A stretch of 64,000 nucleotides of DNA from Paraconiothyrium sp. Pb-2020 (GCA_022419385.1 JAJUBI010000006.1:4579822-4643821); one strand, 5' to 3'. Numbered from the stretch's first letter, positions 22,737 through 34,739 are shown. A program made the numbers and translations. Notes: generated by a model from the letters alone, not told the origin.

Positions 22737-25700
22737 TTATACCAAGAAAACCCTACGTTCTAATTTCGGGACAGATATATATTTCCACATACCTTTTACC
22801 TTCCCATGAGTTGTGAAAGTGTTACCCCCATTGCTCTCAGGCTCGTCTGGTGACATCGTTGCAACGCGCTCGACTATCCACGAAACACTCATGCTTCGTA
22901 ACTCTGGCCTGGGTATTGACTCCAACATCATGTGATAAGGTTGAAATATAAGACAAGTCCCAGATTCATCGCCATCCACGTCAAATATGCTGCTCCTCCT
23001 CGCCATTTCCTGATACACTTCACCTCTTGGATCCAGGTGTTGAACTTGCAAAGCGAAAGACGACGCAAGATCGCCTTGCTTGATAAGGGCACTGAATATA
23101 TCGGTGCGAATTCCAGCCTCCTCCATATCCCTCTGCTCTTCGTGCTTCTCCTCGTCAATTGAGGTGCTGGCGAAAGTTCCGAGATTGCTGCTTACCATCC
23201 AACTTGTGAATAGCTGTGACTGATGCGATGCAGCGGGTTCTCTCTTGGACGGCACTTCGACTGGATCTCTAGCCAATTCTAGTGGAGCAGTAGACGGTGC
23301 CGCTTCTTTGACGATACTACCTACCCAGAACCCACCTTTGTTCATTATGCGGTCGATAATCCAGCATTGATGAAATCTACCATCAACACTGTTGTCAAGA
23401 GAGAACATGCCCTTCCTATTTTCGACACTTATGCCCGGAGGAAATTTTCTCACCGACTCAATCCCTTCCTCAAAACCTGTGTGGCCAGAAGTCCGCCATT
23501 TGTGATTCAGGGTGGAGTTTATCACTGAATCAGCAGTTTGAATCTCATCTTGCGCAACGAGCGTTTGTATGATCTCGAAAAGGAGATGGGTGGTGGCTGT
23601 TCTCACTGTGGAAGCTGGGGTCCTGTCCAAATTCCGTTGGAGAGAAAACCACGAGTCGGAGTATTTGCGCTGGAGATGGACCAAATTGATGAATCGATCT
23701 ACGCTCCAGAGCATCCCCAGCAATGACAGCCCGGAACTGGATACACCTAGCATGTAACCAGCCCCGACAAACGCACGATTTCCGTAAGGATTCCAAGATA
23801 CAGAATAGACATGTTCCAATTGTGCCTGAACATTACGACTCCAGGAAAATTCGGCGTTGTCCTTTTTCTCAGTGACGACAAGAGCATCTACGATACTCTA
23901 AGGTCAGCGAAGGCTAATTGAGAACGTCAAGTCACTCACCATGATCTTGTCCCGGCGGCCATCGGTAAAGCTCCGGAGTGATCAAAGAGAAATCACCGTT
24001 AGTAAGGCTCAATGCAATCATACAGACGCCGAGGCTATCTTGCGTCTTTCCCAGTTGCACGGTGTTTAGCCTCACAATATACCCACACATGTTGGCAACA
24101 ATGGCTAGTTTATCCGTTACAGAATATAACTCACGCAGTCGTAGGAATGTCAGGGCCACTGCTGCGTTGCATACACGTTGTGCCCTCGATTTGTTGAGCG
24201 AAACGAGCATGTCATGTTGCGGTTTATCGGGATGGAACAGCGCGAGTCTCTTGAGCGTCTTCTCTAGCCGCGTGTGATCGTCTCGTAGCATCATTTCGTC
24301 CGGTCGGCTGCTTTTGCTTCTTCTCTTATTTTGCTTCTTCTTCTTCTTGTGCTGTCGCTCACCCAACTTGAGTGTCTTATTCTGCTGCTCGAGCAACATG
24401 AGCTGCATCTGAGTAGTGGAAATTCCTGCCGGTGTTTGATTGCCAAGGAAAAGTTTTCCTTCTCCGGGCAGGCCGACATGATTGACTGGAGGGCCTTGGG
24501 CAAGATTTGCAGAGGGAGAAGCTTCACCATGTTCTCTGCTCCTAGACCCGATCGACCTTTTCTGAGCAGTTTCCCGCTCAATTACGTGCGCAAGTCGTTT
24601 GTGTAGGATGATACTAACTCGCGTTTGACAGGCTTTGATGCAGTCAACAATGGCGTCGAGTCGGATGGCCACCTCAGAGAGTGACATCTCGTGACAGATT
24701 AGTGTCCATCCTGTGACCTTGACCTCATTGAGACGTGGAAATAGCATGGTCATACTACCGCTCGAAACGAAAGCTTCCTGTAATTACCAGTTTTCAGCAT
24801 CAGCATTGATTTCGCATGATTGAGTAACGTACTTGCAGTACCCAAGCTCGAGTGTTCCACTTGTCGTTGACGATGATAGAGATTGCGTCGCTAAGGTCGT
24901 TCAAGTCCAGTGTTCGACATCCATGAAATGCTCGACGTCCGCGCAACTTTCTGAGCAAATGGCCGTGGCTGGCTTCATATATAAGTAGCAGCGCGTTGAG
25001 ATGTTTCTGGTGGAGATGGGATTGTATTAACGCGATCGAAGTGTGAGCTTCAAGGTATACCAAATCCATTGCTTGGATAGCCAACTCTTTCTCCGATGGT
25101 TTGTCCTGTTCGATACATTCCTGATGTCCCATTAGGCTGTCATCCTAATCTCAACTACAATTGTCTGCCTACCTGATCAATCCAAATCATACGAAATCCA
25201 TTTTGTCTCGCAAAGTCCACAACGCGATCAATGGTCGACTTGCTGGCACGGATATCGCGTATGCTGCCGTCTTCCTCAGCGACCTGATAAGGTGTCCGTG
25301 AAAGGCTAGCGTCCCCCGCAGACTGTGCTGCCCAGCAATACGAGATAGCAACAAAATGTCGGCAATGTTTCCAAGCATTTGGATCAACCCGACGAATCTT
25401 GAAGGTGCTAATCGCCCCTTGATTAGGAAACAGAGGGATATGTTGGCAATAACTGCAGGTGCGCTCGCACACATGTACACAAGGATTGGAGTACTTCCTT
25501 AAGGATCTTTCTCGATCTCCTTGGTCCGCGAGGACCGATAGATGTGATGCGCACATGTGACCTGAAGGGACAGGGACCTGCAGCTCACACCTTTGACATT
25601 GGCCCGTGATACCACGGGCTTCGGATGGTATTTCTGCTCCATAGACATCGGGTTCTCTGCCAATCTCTAGTGCAGTTTTATCGGGGTCAAAGCCAGAGTC

Positions 25701-25847
25701 GTCAAAGGTTAGAAAACGGAGGTTGTGGCTCCAGCGCACTGCGTGAGCGCGTACCACTTGATGTTTCAAAATCTCGTCGATCTCACAAGCAAGTCCAGTA
25801 TGAGATGCTTTGGTGCTACCGTCTAGGTGTTTCGTATCGTCAATCAT
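22737..25847 (-). CDS. HET-domain (heterokaryon incompatibility-like) protein
   Basis: Four exons, complement(22737-23887, 23940-24777, 24833-25120, 25173-25847), join in phase to give 983 residues. A Cys-rich stretch (CQRC, then CVHVCERTCSYC) precedes the HET core, which starts with FVAISYCW at 165-172 and reaches IWIDQ at 221-225 and RAWVLQ at about 316-321. After the HET domain comes a motif MQLMLLEQQNK near residue 445, often seen in fungal multi-domain proteins, followed by a lysine-rich basic stretch at about 465-472 that could direct nuclear entry. The C-terminal half is unrecognised. HET proteins trigger cell death on nonself recognition after hyphal fusion. The final exon acceptor (CGTAG at 23888) was chosen by phase. 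It is divergent from the AAA ATPase gene. Confidence 0.85.
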
Positions 25848-26449
25848 GGTATGTCCTGAGCAATTGCGTGGGAAAATTTTCGGCGAAAGGATGGGTATTG
25901 GATCATAGTAGGAACTTAATACATCTCGGCATTTCGCAGGGGTGAATGATGTCCTACATCAGGAGTAGCGGGTCTCTGTTGGTACAACGTGGCGTCTTAG
26001 CTCAGAAACCGGTGAGGACTTGAAGTCCGTAATTGTGCTGTCAGTGTGAAGAGGTCAAAAATCACGCATCTGATCATAGTATGCATAAAAAGTGGGGTAT
26101 TCGGGGATAGGCGTTCCAGGTTTTCTTAAGATCAATTTAAAAGATCGCCACCATTAGAGGTCGTAGACCTATAAGAATCATCGGGTTGTACACAACGTTA
26201 CACAGCGACCGGTGAGTTGACCGGCACAGTCAGACTCATTCCATATCACGAAGAACGTGCATGCGAGATAAAGGCTGACCTCGGCAAGACACGTTACCAC
26301 TTCCACATTGCACGGCGCAATGGTGCTGCTCACGTGCAACTAGATGCGACAATTGATAATCCCTATTACACGTATATATAATTTGCCATCAAGCCGCATC
26401 ATCTGTGTCGACATAATCTGCTCGTTTGCATGAAACGCTATGCCAATCG
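25848..26449. promoter_or_regulatory. Divergent promoter region of the HET and AAA genes
   Basis: About 600 bp between divergent start codons. AT-rich stretches at about 26085-26160 and TATATATAA at 26373-26381, some 70 bp upstream of the AAA ATG, could act as core promoter elements. No other gene is visible. Sharing this region suggests linked expression of the two genes. Confidence 0.45.
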
Positions 26450-28785
26450 ATGGCATCTCCCTCCATGGACTATTCAAGCGGCACTCGTCCGATGCCTCCG
26501 ACTTCAGTGCCGACCACAATAAAGTACTCTGAAGATGACAATGAGTCAACAGAATCGGAATCAACCGAGCCTTCTGTTCAACCTGGGATGCTATTGGAGA
26601 GCAAAGATCTTTACAGATCTGATCCCCACGCAGAGTGGACTGTCTGGGCCCCCGAAGATGTTGGACTTGATTCCAAGGGAACAGACGCATCGGCCAAATT
26701 TGCGTTGATTGTAAAGCGGGACAAGATTCAAGAAGATGACGGATCATCAGGACTCAGCCTCCATTCCATCAAAGTGCAGAGCCCACTCATCAAGACTTCC
26801 TTGGGCCCTGTCTTTGAGAATTACCCAGGAATAAAGACAAGTTTGAAAAATCTCAAGTTTTCAGCTCCTTTCCGAGAGTTCTTCTATAGGTGGAAGAAAT
26901 TCTGCCAAGCGTCAAAACTTTCACAGCATGAGGAAACTCAAGGCGCACACTTCAAGCTCCTGTTCGATATTCTGTCCGCTGAGATCAAACCTCAAATTGA
27001 ACAAGTAGGAGATCTCCTGCTCAACAATGTCATCAGCTTCAATTACCTTTGGGCCATCTTCGAGCCCGGAACGGAAATATATTCCTTCGTTGATGGGCAA
27101 CATCGTCTATTCTGCCTGACAAATTCATACTATGTACAAATTTCCCAGGAGACGAAGCTTTTTCAACTAGCTTGTAAATTTGTTGATCTAGATGGCGTGA
27201 ATTTCGGGTCCAACTCCACGACCCTTACCATTGGCGAATTCGCAGATGTCACGAGGATTGTGGATTTGACTGCACTTCCTGCGTACATGAAACCTAATAT
27301 CGACCTTATCCGCGCTCAGCTCACTGAACGAGGGAAGAAGTTCGAGAGCTTGAATGGATGCCATTACAAAGCATATGCAGGGGTCTATAATTTGGCAAAC
27401 GTTTCCTGGGGCCGCTCACGAAGAACCACGGTGCGTCTAACCTCTCGCAGCGTGATCTCAATTGGCTGATCGAGACTATAGCTCCAATACGGACGCATCA
27501 TAGTGGATGATGCCATGTACGGCCGTTATAACGAAGGCGATGAGAAGTCTCTACAAGCACTGGACAAGTGGAATTCTGGCCGCCTAGAATCTTCTATCGG
27601 ATCTATCTTCGATCTAAATGACAGTTACTTCGATAAAACAGATGCACCACCTGCGTATCAGGCCATGAGATACGCCATGCAGCAAGCGAGACGCCGGGCA
27701 GACAGAGCGCGCTCTCAAGCCAACAGTAATTCCGTCAGCGGGGAGAAAATCTGTTCAGGCTAACCTCACGAAGGTACCTCGACTACTACGCTAAGTGAAG
27801 AGCATTATGCATTCTGTACCTCGATGGTTCGCGGCTTTTGCCTAACATCAAAAGAGTGGGGTAAGCAACGAAGTCCGGAATGCGATATACGTACATGATC
27901 TGATGGAGACCGATAGTATCACTCTATGTCGATAATGTTGCCGATATCTCGTGGAACAAAGAGGCCTTCGAGCGCCTAGTGCTCCCTCACGACTACAAAC
28001 GACTGATCAGAGGCTTCGTCCATGTGCAGTTAAGTTCAATGGATGGTTTTGACGACGTAATGAAAGGAAAGGGTCAGTATGATCCTGCGTCTCGGCCTCT
28101 GTGGAGTGAGGGCTGACAGGGAATAGGGCAAGGTATCATTATGCTTCTCAGTGGAGAACCTGGAACAGGCAAGACCCTTACAGCGGAATCAGGTAAGTTG
28201 CAACTACTTCAAATAATACACCTTGTATTGACGGTCATCGCAGTTGCAGAGGATATGCGCAGCCCACTGTACTCAATAGGCGCAGGCGAGCTAGGCGAGT
28301 CAGCCGACGAAGTGGAGGGCAGTTTGCGCCGCGTGCTCGAAATATCCACCAAATGGGGAGCGGTCCTACTCCTAGATGAGTGCGACGTCTTCCTTGAGCA
28401 GCGTTCCAGCAAGTCCATCCAGCGCAATAAGCTTGTGTCCGTCTTCTTGCGCCTGTTAGAATATTACCAAGGTGTCATGTTCCTGACCACTAATCGTAGG
28501 GACGCATTTGACCCAGCATTCGAATCCCGCATTCATCTTACTATTCAATTTCCGAAGCTTGACTTCGATTCGAGACTGCATGTTTGGAGAACATTTGTGC
28601 GACCGAAAAGCACAGAGTCGAAGTATGCGAGCAACGTTCGGGACGAAGATTTGCAGCAGCTCGCAAACAAGGATCTGAATGGGCGACAAATCAAAAACAT
28701 AGTCAAAACAGCCAGACTCTTAGCCACGAGCGAGAAACTGTCACTTGAGATGGATCACATCGAGGCTGTCATGAGGGTGAAGTAG
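26450..28785 (+). CDS. AAA ATPase with N-terminal DUF7025-like region; in-frame TAA before the ATPase domain
   Basis: Exons 26450-27430, 27482-27860, 27917-28072, 28127-28192 and 28244-28785 join in phase over 708 codons. The N-terminal half resembles the DUF7025 region of fungal AAA proteins. The ATPase core has Walker A GEPGTGKT, Walker B LLLDECDVF (usually DEAD), FLTTNR and the arginine finger in FESRIH. Codon 27761-27763 is TAA, in the poorly conserved linker before the ATPase part. Either it is a nonsense mutation, or a 69-nt intron (27734-27802, donor GTCAGC, acceptor GAAGAG) removes it and keeps the frame, giving 684 residues; a GCTAACC branch-like site lies inside. The start 26450 is the first ATG. 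Function in the cell is unknown for this group. Confidence 0.75.
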
Positions 28786-29094
28786 AATTGTGGAAGTGGC
28801 CACACAGCTTAGTATCGCGCGACAAGTAGCTAAAGGTCAGTGCTCTCGCTACCGCTGCGCCGCTCATTTTGGTCCTGGATTTTACAAATACGAACCAATC
28901 TCGTGCCAGTATACTTAGAAATGGCTCCACGCTTTCCGGCGACGCTTCACCCGGCGACGATTCCAAGCCTCTTTGCCATTCTGCTGCTACTCCGAAAGAC
29001 TTCAGTAACTAACGGCCATTGGCCATGTCGGGTTCACATTTTCTACCTATGAGTATGGGCTGATGTCGTGCCGGCCATTTTGTTTGCTTGTCTA
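28786..29094. other. Intergenic region
   Basis: About 0.3 kb between the AAA gene and the GMC relic. It may contain further unrecognisable sequence of the relic. No gene is seen. Confidence 0.4.
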
Positions 29095-29650
29095 CGTTCA
29101 ATGCTTTCCGTGCTCCTTAGGGTCAATAGTCGTACGGTCCCACGCTCCTCCGGCGACCGTTCCACTGCTGAGTCCACTTGGGCTGAGCTGTTGTCCTATA
29201 GTTTGCAAAGCACGAGCAACCAAACTCTGAGTCGGATCTACCAAGTTTGCCCAATTTACTTGGAGTGGTCTTGGGAGCTTTCCGTTTCTCCGGATCAGGA
29301 AGAGTACGCGAAAATGTTCGCTTCAAGTACGGCACGAGTGACTCAGACGTGTAGCTATGATCGCCGATCAAGTCAGCGTAACATCGGTAGAAGCCTGCGG
29401 TTCCTCAATGATACGCCATCGTGTCGAGGGCCGAGCCGCCTCAAAGACCTTCCCTTGCGCCTAGGGGATGCGGCGTCCTCCAGCCGAAATTTGCGGTGTT
29501 GACGTGGTTCCCGTACGGATTCAACGGCTGGTTGCCACTATCTTGCACATAAAGACTGCCAGTCTCAAGAACAGCAACAGACGCACAGGCTACCCGCCGG
29601 GACGCAAGGGAACGTCCTGCAGTGCTGCCGACCACTGCTGGTAGTTAGCG
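29095..29650 (-). pseudogene. GMC oxidoreductase pseudogene, N-terminal fragment
   Basis: The minus strand keeps the N-terminal FAD-binding part of a GMC (glucose-methanol-choline) oxidoreductase. Reading from 29640 down: VVGSTAG (from the usual GGGTAG), VAVLETG, VNTANFGW, then GGSALDTMAYH and GTAGFY, then ADLIGDHSYTSESLVPYLKR. In-frame stops interrupt it just before GGSALD and just after AYH. A frameshift follows at about 29255, after which LQVNWANLVDPTQS and GGAWDRTTIDP are readable in another frame. The C-terminal substrate domain and the catalytic His are absent. It is a non-functional relic of a secreted or peroxisomal flavoenzyme gene. Confidence 0.8.
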
Positions 29651-30429
29651 TGGAGCTCCTGTGTTGCACGGCCGTCATTGACGATGGGCAGATGCCAACG
29701 CTTCGACCAGATATGAGAGTAAGTCACTTATGAACATGGTCATACATCGCATTGACTGCCGTGTCATTACGTGTTTGTGGTCGAGCAGCGGTTCCTACAG
29801 CTAATCCGTAAAGCGTGATGGCCACTGTTGCGGTGGATGGAACCATCCTCGCTACGAGCCATAGGGCGAAGAAGACAACATTGGAATCTTGCGCAGGTCT
29901 GGTGCATACTCTGGGTGGGATGTTTTAAGTAGACAGGCACGTTGGAGGAAGGATGCGGGTCTATTGCGCATGCGCGTTCGTAATATCGCTTCAGACCCTG
30001 GTCGTATCACTGCGAATACCGCATCGCATATCTCGACTTTCAGCCCTTCGCGCTGGGTCATGAATAATCAGTCGGTCGCAAAGTGAGCTGGCAATCGCAG
30101 TGTACAAAGTAGGCATTTAGTGTGGCGCTTTCGTGAAGTAGAATATGCCTATATGATATGCGTGCTGTAAGATAGCACAGATCTACGTACCCTACACGAC
30201 CTCTGTGGTCGCAGCTCTTTCCACAGTGTACACGCGAAAGAAGAATGTCTTTCGAACATCATGATTCAGTAAAGATTAGAGAGTATGAATGTGTGGAAAA
30301 TGTGTTCAAGAGAACACAACCTCGGTCGGAGTAAACGGTACATCGTCCCACAGTACTAACCCTGACCCTAATACGTTTCGCTAGTTTCGTACACGAGACT
30401 GTATCCGACCTTCTGTTGCAATAAGTAAT
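29651..30429. other. Intergenic region, unrecognised relic sequence possible
   Basis: About 0.78 kb. A minus-strand frame around 29740-29890 reads as hydrophobic residues, and another at 29852-30061 is open, but neither resembles a known family. It is likely further decayed sequence plus the 3' flank of the membrane-protein gene. Confidence 0.4.
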
Positions 30430-31449
30430 TCATACTCTATGAGGGTCGACCTTATATATATCCAGCTCTATGCCGATCGTCTCCGACTCATCGATGCATA
30501 CTTGAGATGTCGTCACCTTCGTACCCGTGCTGTTATCGCCCTTGGAGCTAATCTCGTCGATCTTGATGAAGTCTCCCGGGCTACAAGGGCTACTGCTCAA
30601 TCGAGCCTTCTTACTTCCTGTGCATGCACGAGAAGAAAAAGCATTGCTACCAATGGTTGTGCGATTGCTCATGACGTCGTTGTGCTTGACAAAGCGAACC
30701 AGGCGGTTGAGGACGGAGAATTCCAGCTTCAGCTTTATACTGTATACAGCCGTCTTGTACGTCGTTTGGATCTCATAGTGGCCGGAGAATTGGACAGCAA
30801 GAAGGGTGATATCGAAGACCAGGACCATGACGTTGACGAAGATAAGGTGCGTAAAGAGTTTCTTCAGAGACCTTCGACTGCTGTCGCCGCCGGTTTCAAG
30901 CAGACGTACTGTGCCATAGATGTACATGACAGAGATAATGGCTTCTTGGATAGAAATAACGACGATCTGGACTTTGTCGTATATCATGAAACCGGGTAAG
31001 AAGCGAGCGGATTGCTTGGAGTCTGTGCCCAATGCTAGGGTAATCAGGGGCAAGCCGAGAACGACCCCATTAACCACGATCATGTACAAGACCCAGCGCA
31101 TCGTTTTTCTGTCCTGGACGACCAGATGTAGCCGAGAATACAGCACGACTGATTGACCTATCACCATACACACCCAGCCAACGCCGACTATTGAGCTTGA
31201 CAGCAGGTCCAGGCTGGTGACCTGGAAGAACTTGAGGATGAATCCAATAGCGTGGGGAACGATTCCACAATTGGCAATAACGCAGCTCCAGAAGTATAGT
31301 CCCCTCCATTGTTTGAAGACGGAGAAGATGAGGAAAGTTATCTCGATCACATTGTACAGCGCAATGGTTAGGAAGGCCCCCATGGTCATCAGAATTGGCA
31401 GGCCAACGTTCACGCCGCCAACAATGCCCACATCCTCCTCTTTGACCAT
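30430..31449 (-). CDS. Seven-helix integral membrane protein (DUF7703-like)
   Basis: A single exon of 339 residues from ATG 31449; the open frame continues upstream but without helix or motif. Seven hydrophobic segments are visible in the first about 270 residues. The second is preceded by GLYFWS, and the third ends in GQSVVLYSRLHLV, features I associate with the fungal DUF7703 membrane family. The last about 70 residues are Ser/Lys-rich and hydrophilic, probably cytosolic. The layout is receptor-like but no ligand or partner is known. It lies alone among relics. Confidence 0.8.
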   Translation of the reverse strand: MVKEEDVGIVGGVNVGLPILMTMGAFLTIALYNVIEITFLIFSVFKQWRGLYFWSCVIANCGIVPHAIGFILKFFQVTSLDLLSSSIVGVGWVCMVIGQSVVLYSRLHLVVQDRKTMRWVLYMIVVNGVVLGLPLITLALGTDSKQSARFLPGFMIYDKVQIVVISIQEAIISVMYIYGTVRLLETGGDSSRRSLKKLFTHLIFVNVMVLVFDITLLAVQFSGHYEIQTTYKTAVYSIKLKLEFSVLNRLVRFVKHNDVMSNRTTIGSNAFSSRACTGSKKARLSSSPCSPGDFIKIDEISSKGDNSTGTKVTTSQVCIDESETIGIELDIYKVDPHRV

Positions 31450-32500
31450 GGCCGGTTTCCGGGACCGTGTCGAGCTGTAAGACAAGGTGCGGGGCTGCGT
31501 GGATGCTTCGGAACGTAAGATGATATGCAGCGCAAACAAAACATTGGAGGGGTTTCGCACCAGAAAATGCGGGAGCAAGCAATGCCGCGTCCAACACGAT
31601 GATATTGTTCGCGATGCCCCTGTGGGTGGCATGACTGAGGCGCACCCAAGATTCAAGATTCGTCTGCGATTTGTGACACTGACCGATCAGCGAATGTGGT
31701 GGCATGCACAAAAGCAAATCCTCGATGCCTATATTGCCTACGGCAGCCGTTTCGTCGCAGAGGCTCTGGAAGGTTTGTATGAGCCTCGGAACCAAGTCTG
31801 CGAAATATGATCCTTCGCGCTCCTGGATGACGGGTTGAGTTCCCCGGGTTCCCACCAGTCAATCATATACAGACTTGCAAGGCCGTGCGCGTGATGGGCG
31901 TCGCTTAGCTGCAGGTGTTGCGCCAGGCTCCAGGGTTGCGGTGGGGCCTATGTCTGCGCTAGCACGGAAGAGTGTGCATCGCCATGCTCTTTTGCTCGGG
32001 GGTTGCCGAGATCAGATGCCGCAGCCAGCAGGTTTCTCTTTCCACATTCGCATCAATGGACGATTTCGATTGGCGCATAGACACATTGTTGAAGGCCCGT
32101 GCAAATAAGGTTTTGGATTACGCGTAATGCATACTTTGTGAACCACAAAGATATGAGAAGTGAGGGAATAACAAGAATTTCGAAGCGATCGAGGGTGACA
32201 AGAGAGATAATAGGTCATCCACAGTCAGGGGATCTCCACACACGTAAGGTTCTGTCTTAGCGGACTCGTGGGAGATCTACCTTTGGCCTGTGGACCTTTT
32301 CCAGTCACATGAGCTGTTCACAGATTGTGATTTAGCTCGGAAGCGGACGCTTAGCACGTGACTAAAGAAAGTCGAGAGGCCGAAAGTAGCAATTGAGTAT
32401 TTTAGGTTGGACAGCCACGTTGGGCCAGAGAGGAGGCATAGTCCGGTTAGGTTTGACTCAAGCTAGTTGAGTGACAACGATGAGATACTGGATTATAAAG
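31450..32500. other. Intergenic region, no gene recognised
   Basis: About 1.05 kb upstream of the membrane-protein gene and downstream of the broken SDR. Open frames such as 31653-31862 (-) and 31875-32108 (+) have no family resemblance. Confidence 0.45.
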
Positions 32501-33408
32501 CTATTTCAACTCTCTAGGTATCTCGACATGCGCTAGAAGTTGCTCACGCATCCAACCCCGCAGCTGTTCGCTCAGCTCGCGGTTATGGCTAACTTTAGAA
32601 CCAGCTGGCACACCGACAGGACCGTAGTATTCTCCATGTTTCGCGTCGGGGCTTACCGCCGCCCAGAGCTGCGAGTGAGCACCTTTAGCGACAGGAGTCG
32701 CTGTCAATTTAACAGCAACATTTAGGAATTTGGTCAAATAGAATCCTGTCGAAGCGTGGTGAAGATTGGTTGCAACCATGCCTGGATGGAGACAACGAAC
32801 TGCACGTCTGATATTCTCTTGGACAGCGCTGAAGTATAATGTATGTCAGCGATTTGCGATATGGTGTAGTGTGCAGTCGTGTGACGTTGGGACATAGTCG
32901 TCTTGAGTTCGTCAAATCGATAGATGTCGGTAGGTGCTGTATTTTCAGAGGCCGAGGCGAGATTCACAACGCGTGTGGTTGGGTTGAGCTTGCTGGTCCT
33001 CTGCAAGATCGGCAGCAGCAGTAAGGTGAATAAGGCAGGACCCATGACATTGGTTCCAAATTGTATCTCGTAGCCATCCTCAGTCAAGCCTTCTGGGGTC
33101 ATCATGATGCCTGCATTATTGATGAGCAGGTCCAGACGAGTCTCGGCGCGACTGAAGGTCTCCGCAGCAGCTTTAATACTAGCGAAGGAGGACAAATCGA
33201 GGCTCAGAAACTTGATAGGTAGTATCGTGGCCGAGGTTTCTTGGAGCCCCGCGATAGCTGCCCGGGCCTTATATTCTGATCTTGCCGCCAGGCAGATACG
33301 AGATGGAATGTGCTTTGCCAACTGCCGAATGGTCTTGAGACCGAGGCCAGCGTTGCCTCCGGTAACAATAATGACTTGCCCGGTGAGGTCTGGGATGTCT
33401 GCATCGGG
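32501..33408 (-). pseudogene. Frameshifted short-chain dehydrogenase (WWOX/retinol-dehydrogenase-like)
   Basis: Reading down from 33408: PDADIPDLTGQ, cofactor motif TGGNAGLG, NNAGIMM, and the active-site region with YTISQ, where Lys is replaced by Gln. The frame then fails at about 32785. It reads VVSIQAW where the family has a VSIHPG-like turn, while the next frame gives HPGMVATNL and runs to the stop at 32501. The sequence fits loss of four bases from a tandem CATC pair. No ATG lies in frame at the 5' end; an acceptor TTTCCAG precedes 33408 but no clear first exon was found. Frameshift, lost lysine and missing start together argue for a pseudogene, though a sequencing error at the shift is possible. 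Confidence 0.75.
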
Positions 33409-33725
33409 CTGGAAATTGACAGACGGAATACCGGCAAGGATTGTATGTTATGGTAGGCAGAGAATGTGCGTGAAATGTATCTATTGTTCTCCGAGGCGTC
33501 CATTATTTATATTTGAGCCGCGACATCCAAAGCACTTTCTGCGCATTCGCCGAGTGAGCAAGAAAAGAGGGTCGGGGCCAATGTTATGGCACGCTAATGG
33601 GACCGATTATCGCCACTAATGCGACAGGGGTGTCAACACTTTTACTAGAAATGGTGTCGTGCGGACCCGTTACTAGCGATAAATATCGAGCGCGCCAACT
33701 AGTCCAGCTCCAAAGCGCTTTCAAC

Positions 33726-34650
33726 ATGTTACATTCCTCAGAACTATGGTCCCGCAAAGACGACTGGACGGACTTAACGGATGCCACCGAAAGGAGGAAA
33801 TGCCAAAGTCGGCTTGCCCAGAGAGCACGTCGTCAGTGACCCTGAATCCCCGCAATACATCAGTTGACATGCTATAGGTAAAAGGAAGCACCAAGAGGGC
33901 ATGACGCTGGATATGGCGCTCGACACAAGTATCATACTGAATGAACCTGCTGAAACTTCCGTTAGTCAACGCAGCACAGCACCGGTACCGCCCTCTTCCA
34001 CGTCAGCGAACGCCATTGTCCTGAGTCTCGCACTGACACTCCTTGTCGAGCGCAAACCTTCACCTGAGATTCGCGAGAGAATACTAGCGTTCCTGAGGAA
34101 AGTCTGCACGAATTGGATGATGAGCCTTCCGGACCCTGCAGATCTGCCAACGCTTACTCGTTTGAATGCTCTTGATGCTCTGATACGAAATGCTTTGATG
34201 CTACGTATACCGTTCGAGCTCCTGGAGAGTGACGACCTTAATTCATCGTTCCTCATTTACGGCCCTCGGCAAATCACAAGCCGGAGCTTCCCGCTGTGTC
34301 TGGGGCCAACGCCTATGCAGAAAAGAATACCTCATCATTCATGGCTTGACTTATTCCCTATACCGAGAATGCGGGACAATATACTATGGGGAATATGTAC
34401 TGGGCAACTGGATGAAGATCAACTATGTATGGCGTTATGCTGTGATTTGTTGAATGTTGCTACTGATTCTACTGCTGATCTCATCATCTGGGGCGAACCG
34501 TGGGATATGAGAGGGTGGGAATTAGTGTCAAGTTTTTTCGAAAGTGGAGGGTACTTCTTTACGGATGCCCAGAAGTATTGCAGGCAACAAATTACTGGAG
34601 AGCTTCACGAGGAGAGCATCAGCTATCCTAGGCCGAATTGTTCATCATGA
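33726..34650 (+). CDS. bZIP-type transcription factor with DUF3425 domain
   Basis: Two exons, 33726-33831 and 33878-34650, join in phase to give 292 residues; an earlier in-frame ATG at 33597 would give 335. The basic region begins DDWTDLTDATERRKCQSRLAQRARR and is completed across the intron by KRKHQEG. In typical members the positions held here by Cys and Ser are Arg and Asn, and the Asn contacts DNA bases. No clear leucine zipper follows. The C-terminal DUF3425 region includes HHSWLDLFPIPRMRDNIL and WGEPWDMRGWEL. A nuclear regulator is expected, but the changed basic region makes DNA binding uncertain. Its targets are unknown. Confidence 0.82.
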
Positions 34651-34739
34651 GATAAATGTTGAAGGAGCTTAGACACAATTATTGGGCCATATCAGTAAGT
34701 GTGAGATTCGCTGCTCGCAGATGCATTATATGTTCAGGA

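Noticed and set aside
27752..27773. A 21-nt intron that would remove the TAA in the AAA gene
   Set aside because: Too short to be spliced in fungi; the 69-nt alternative is more reasonable.
29068..29502. 144-codon open frame on the plus strand
   Set aside because: The opposite strand here carries the recognisable GMC relic; the plus frame resembles nothing.
30439..30999. 186-codon open frame on the plus strand
   Set aside because: Antisense to the membrane protein; no recognisable domain.
31070..31855. 261-codon open frame on the minus strand
   Set aside because: It overlaps the seven-helix membrane-protein gene in another frame and has no family resemblance; it is a shadow.
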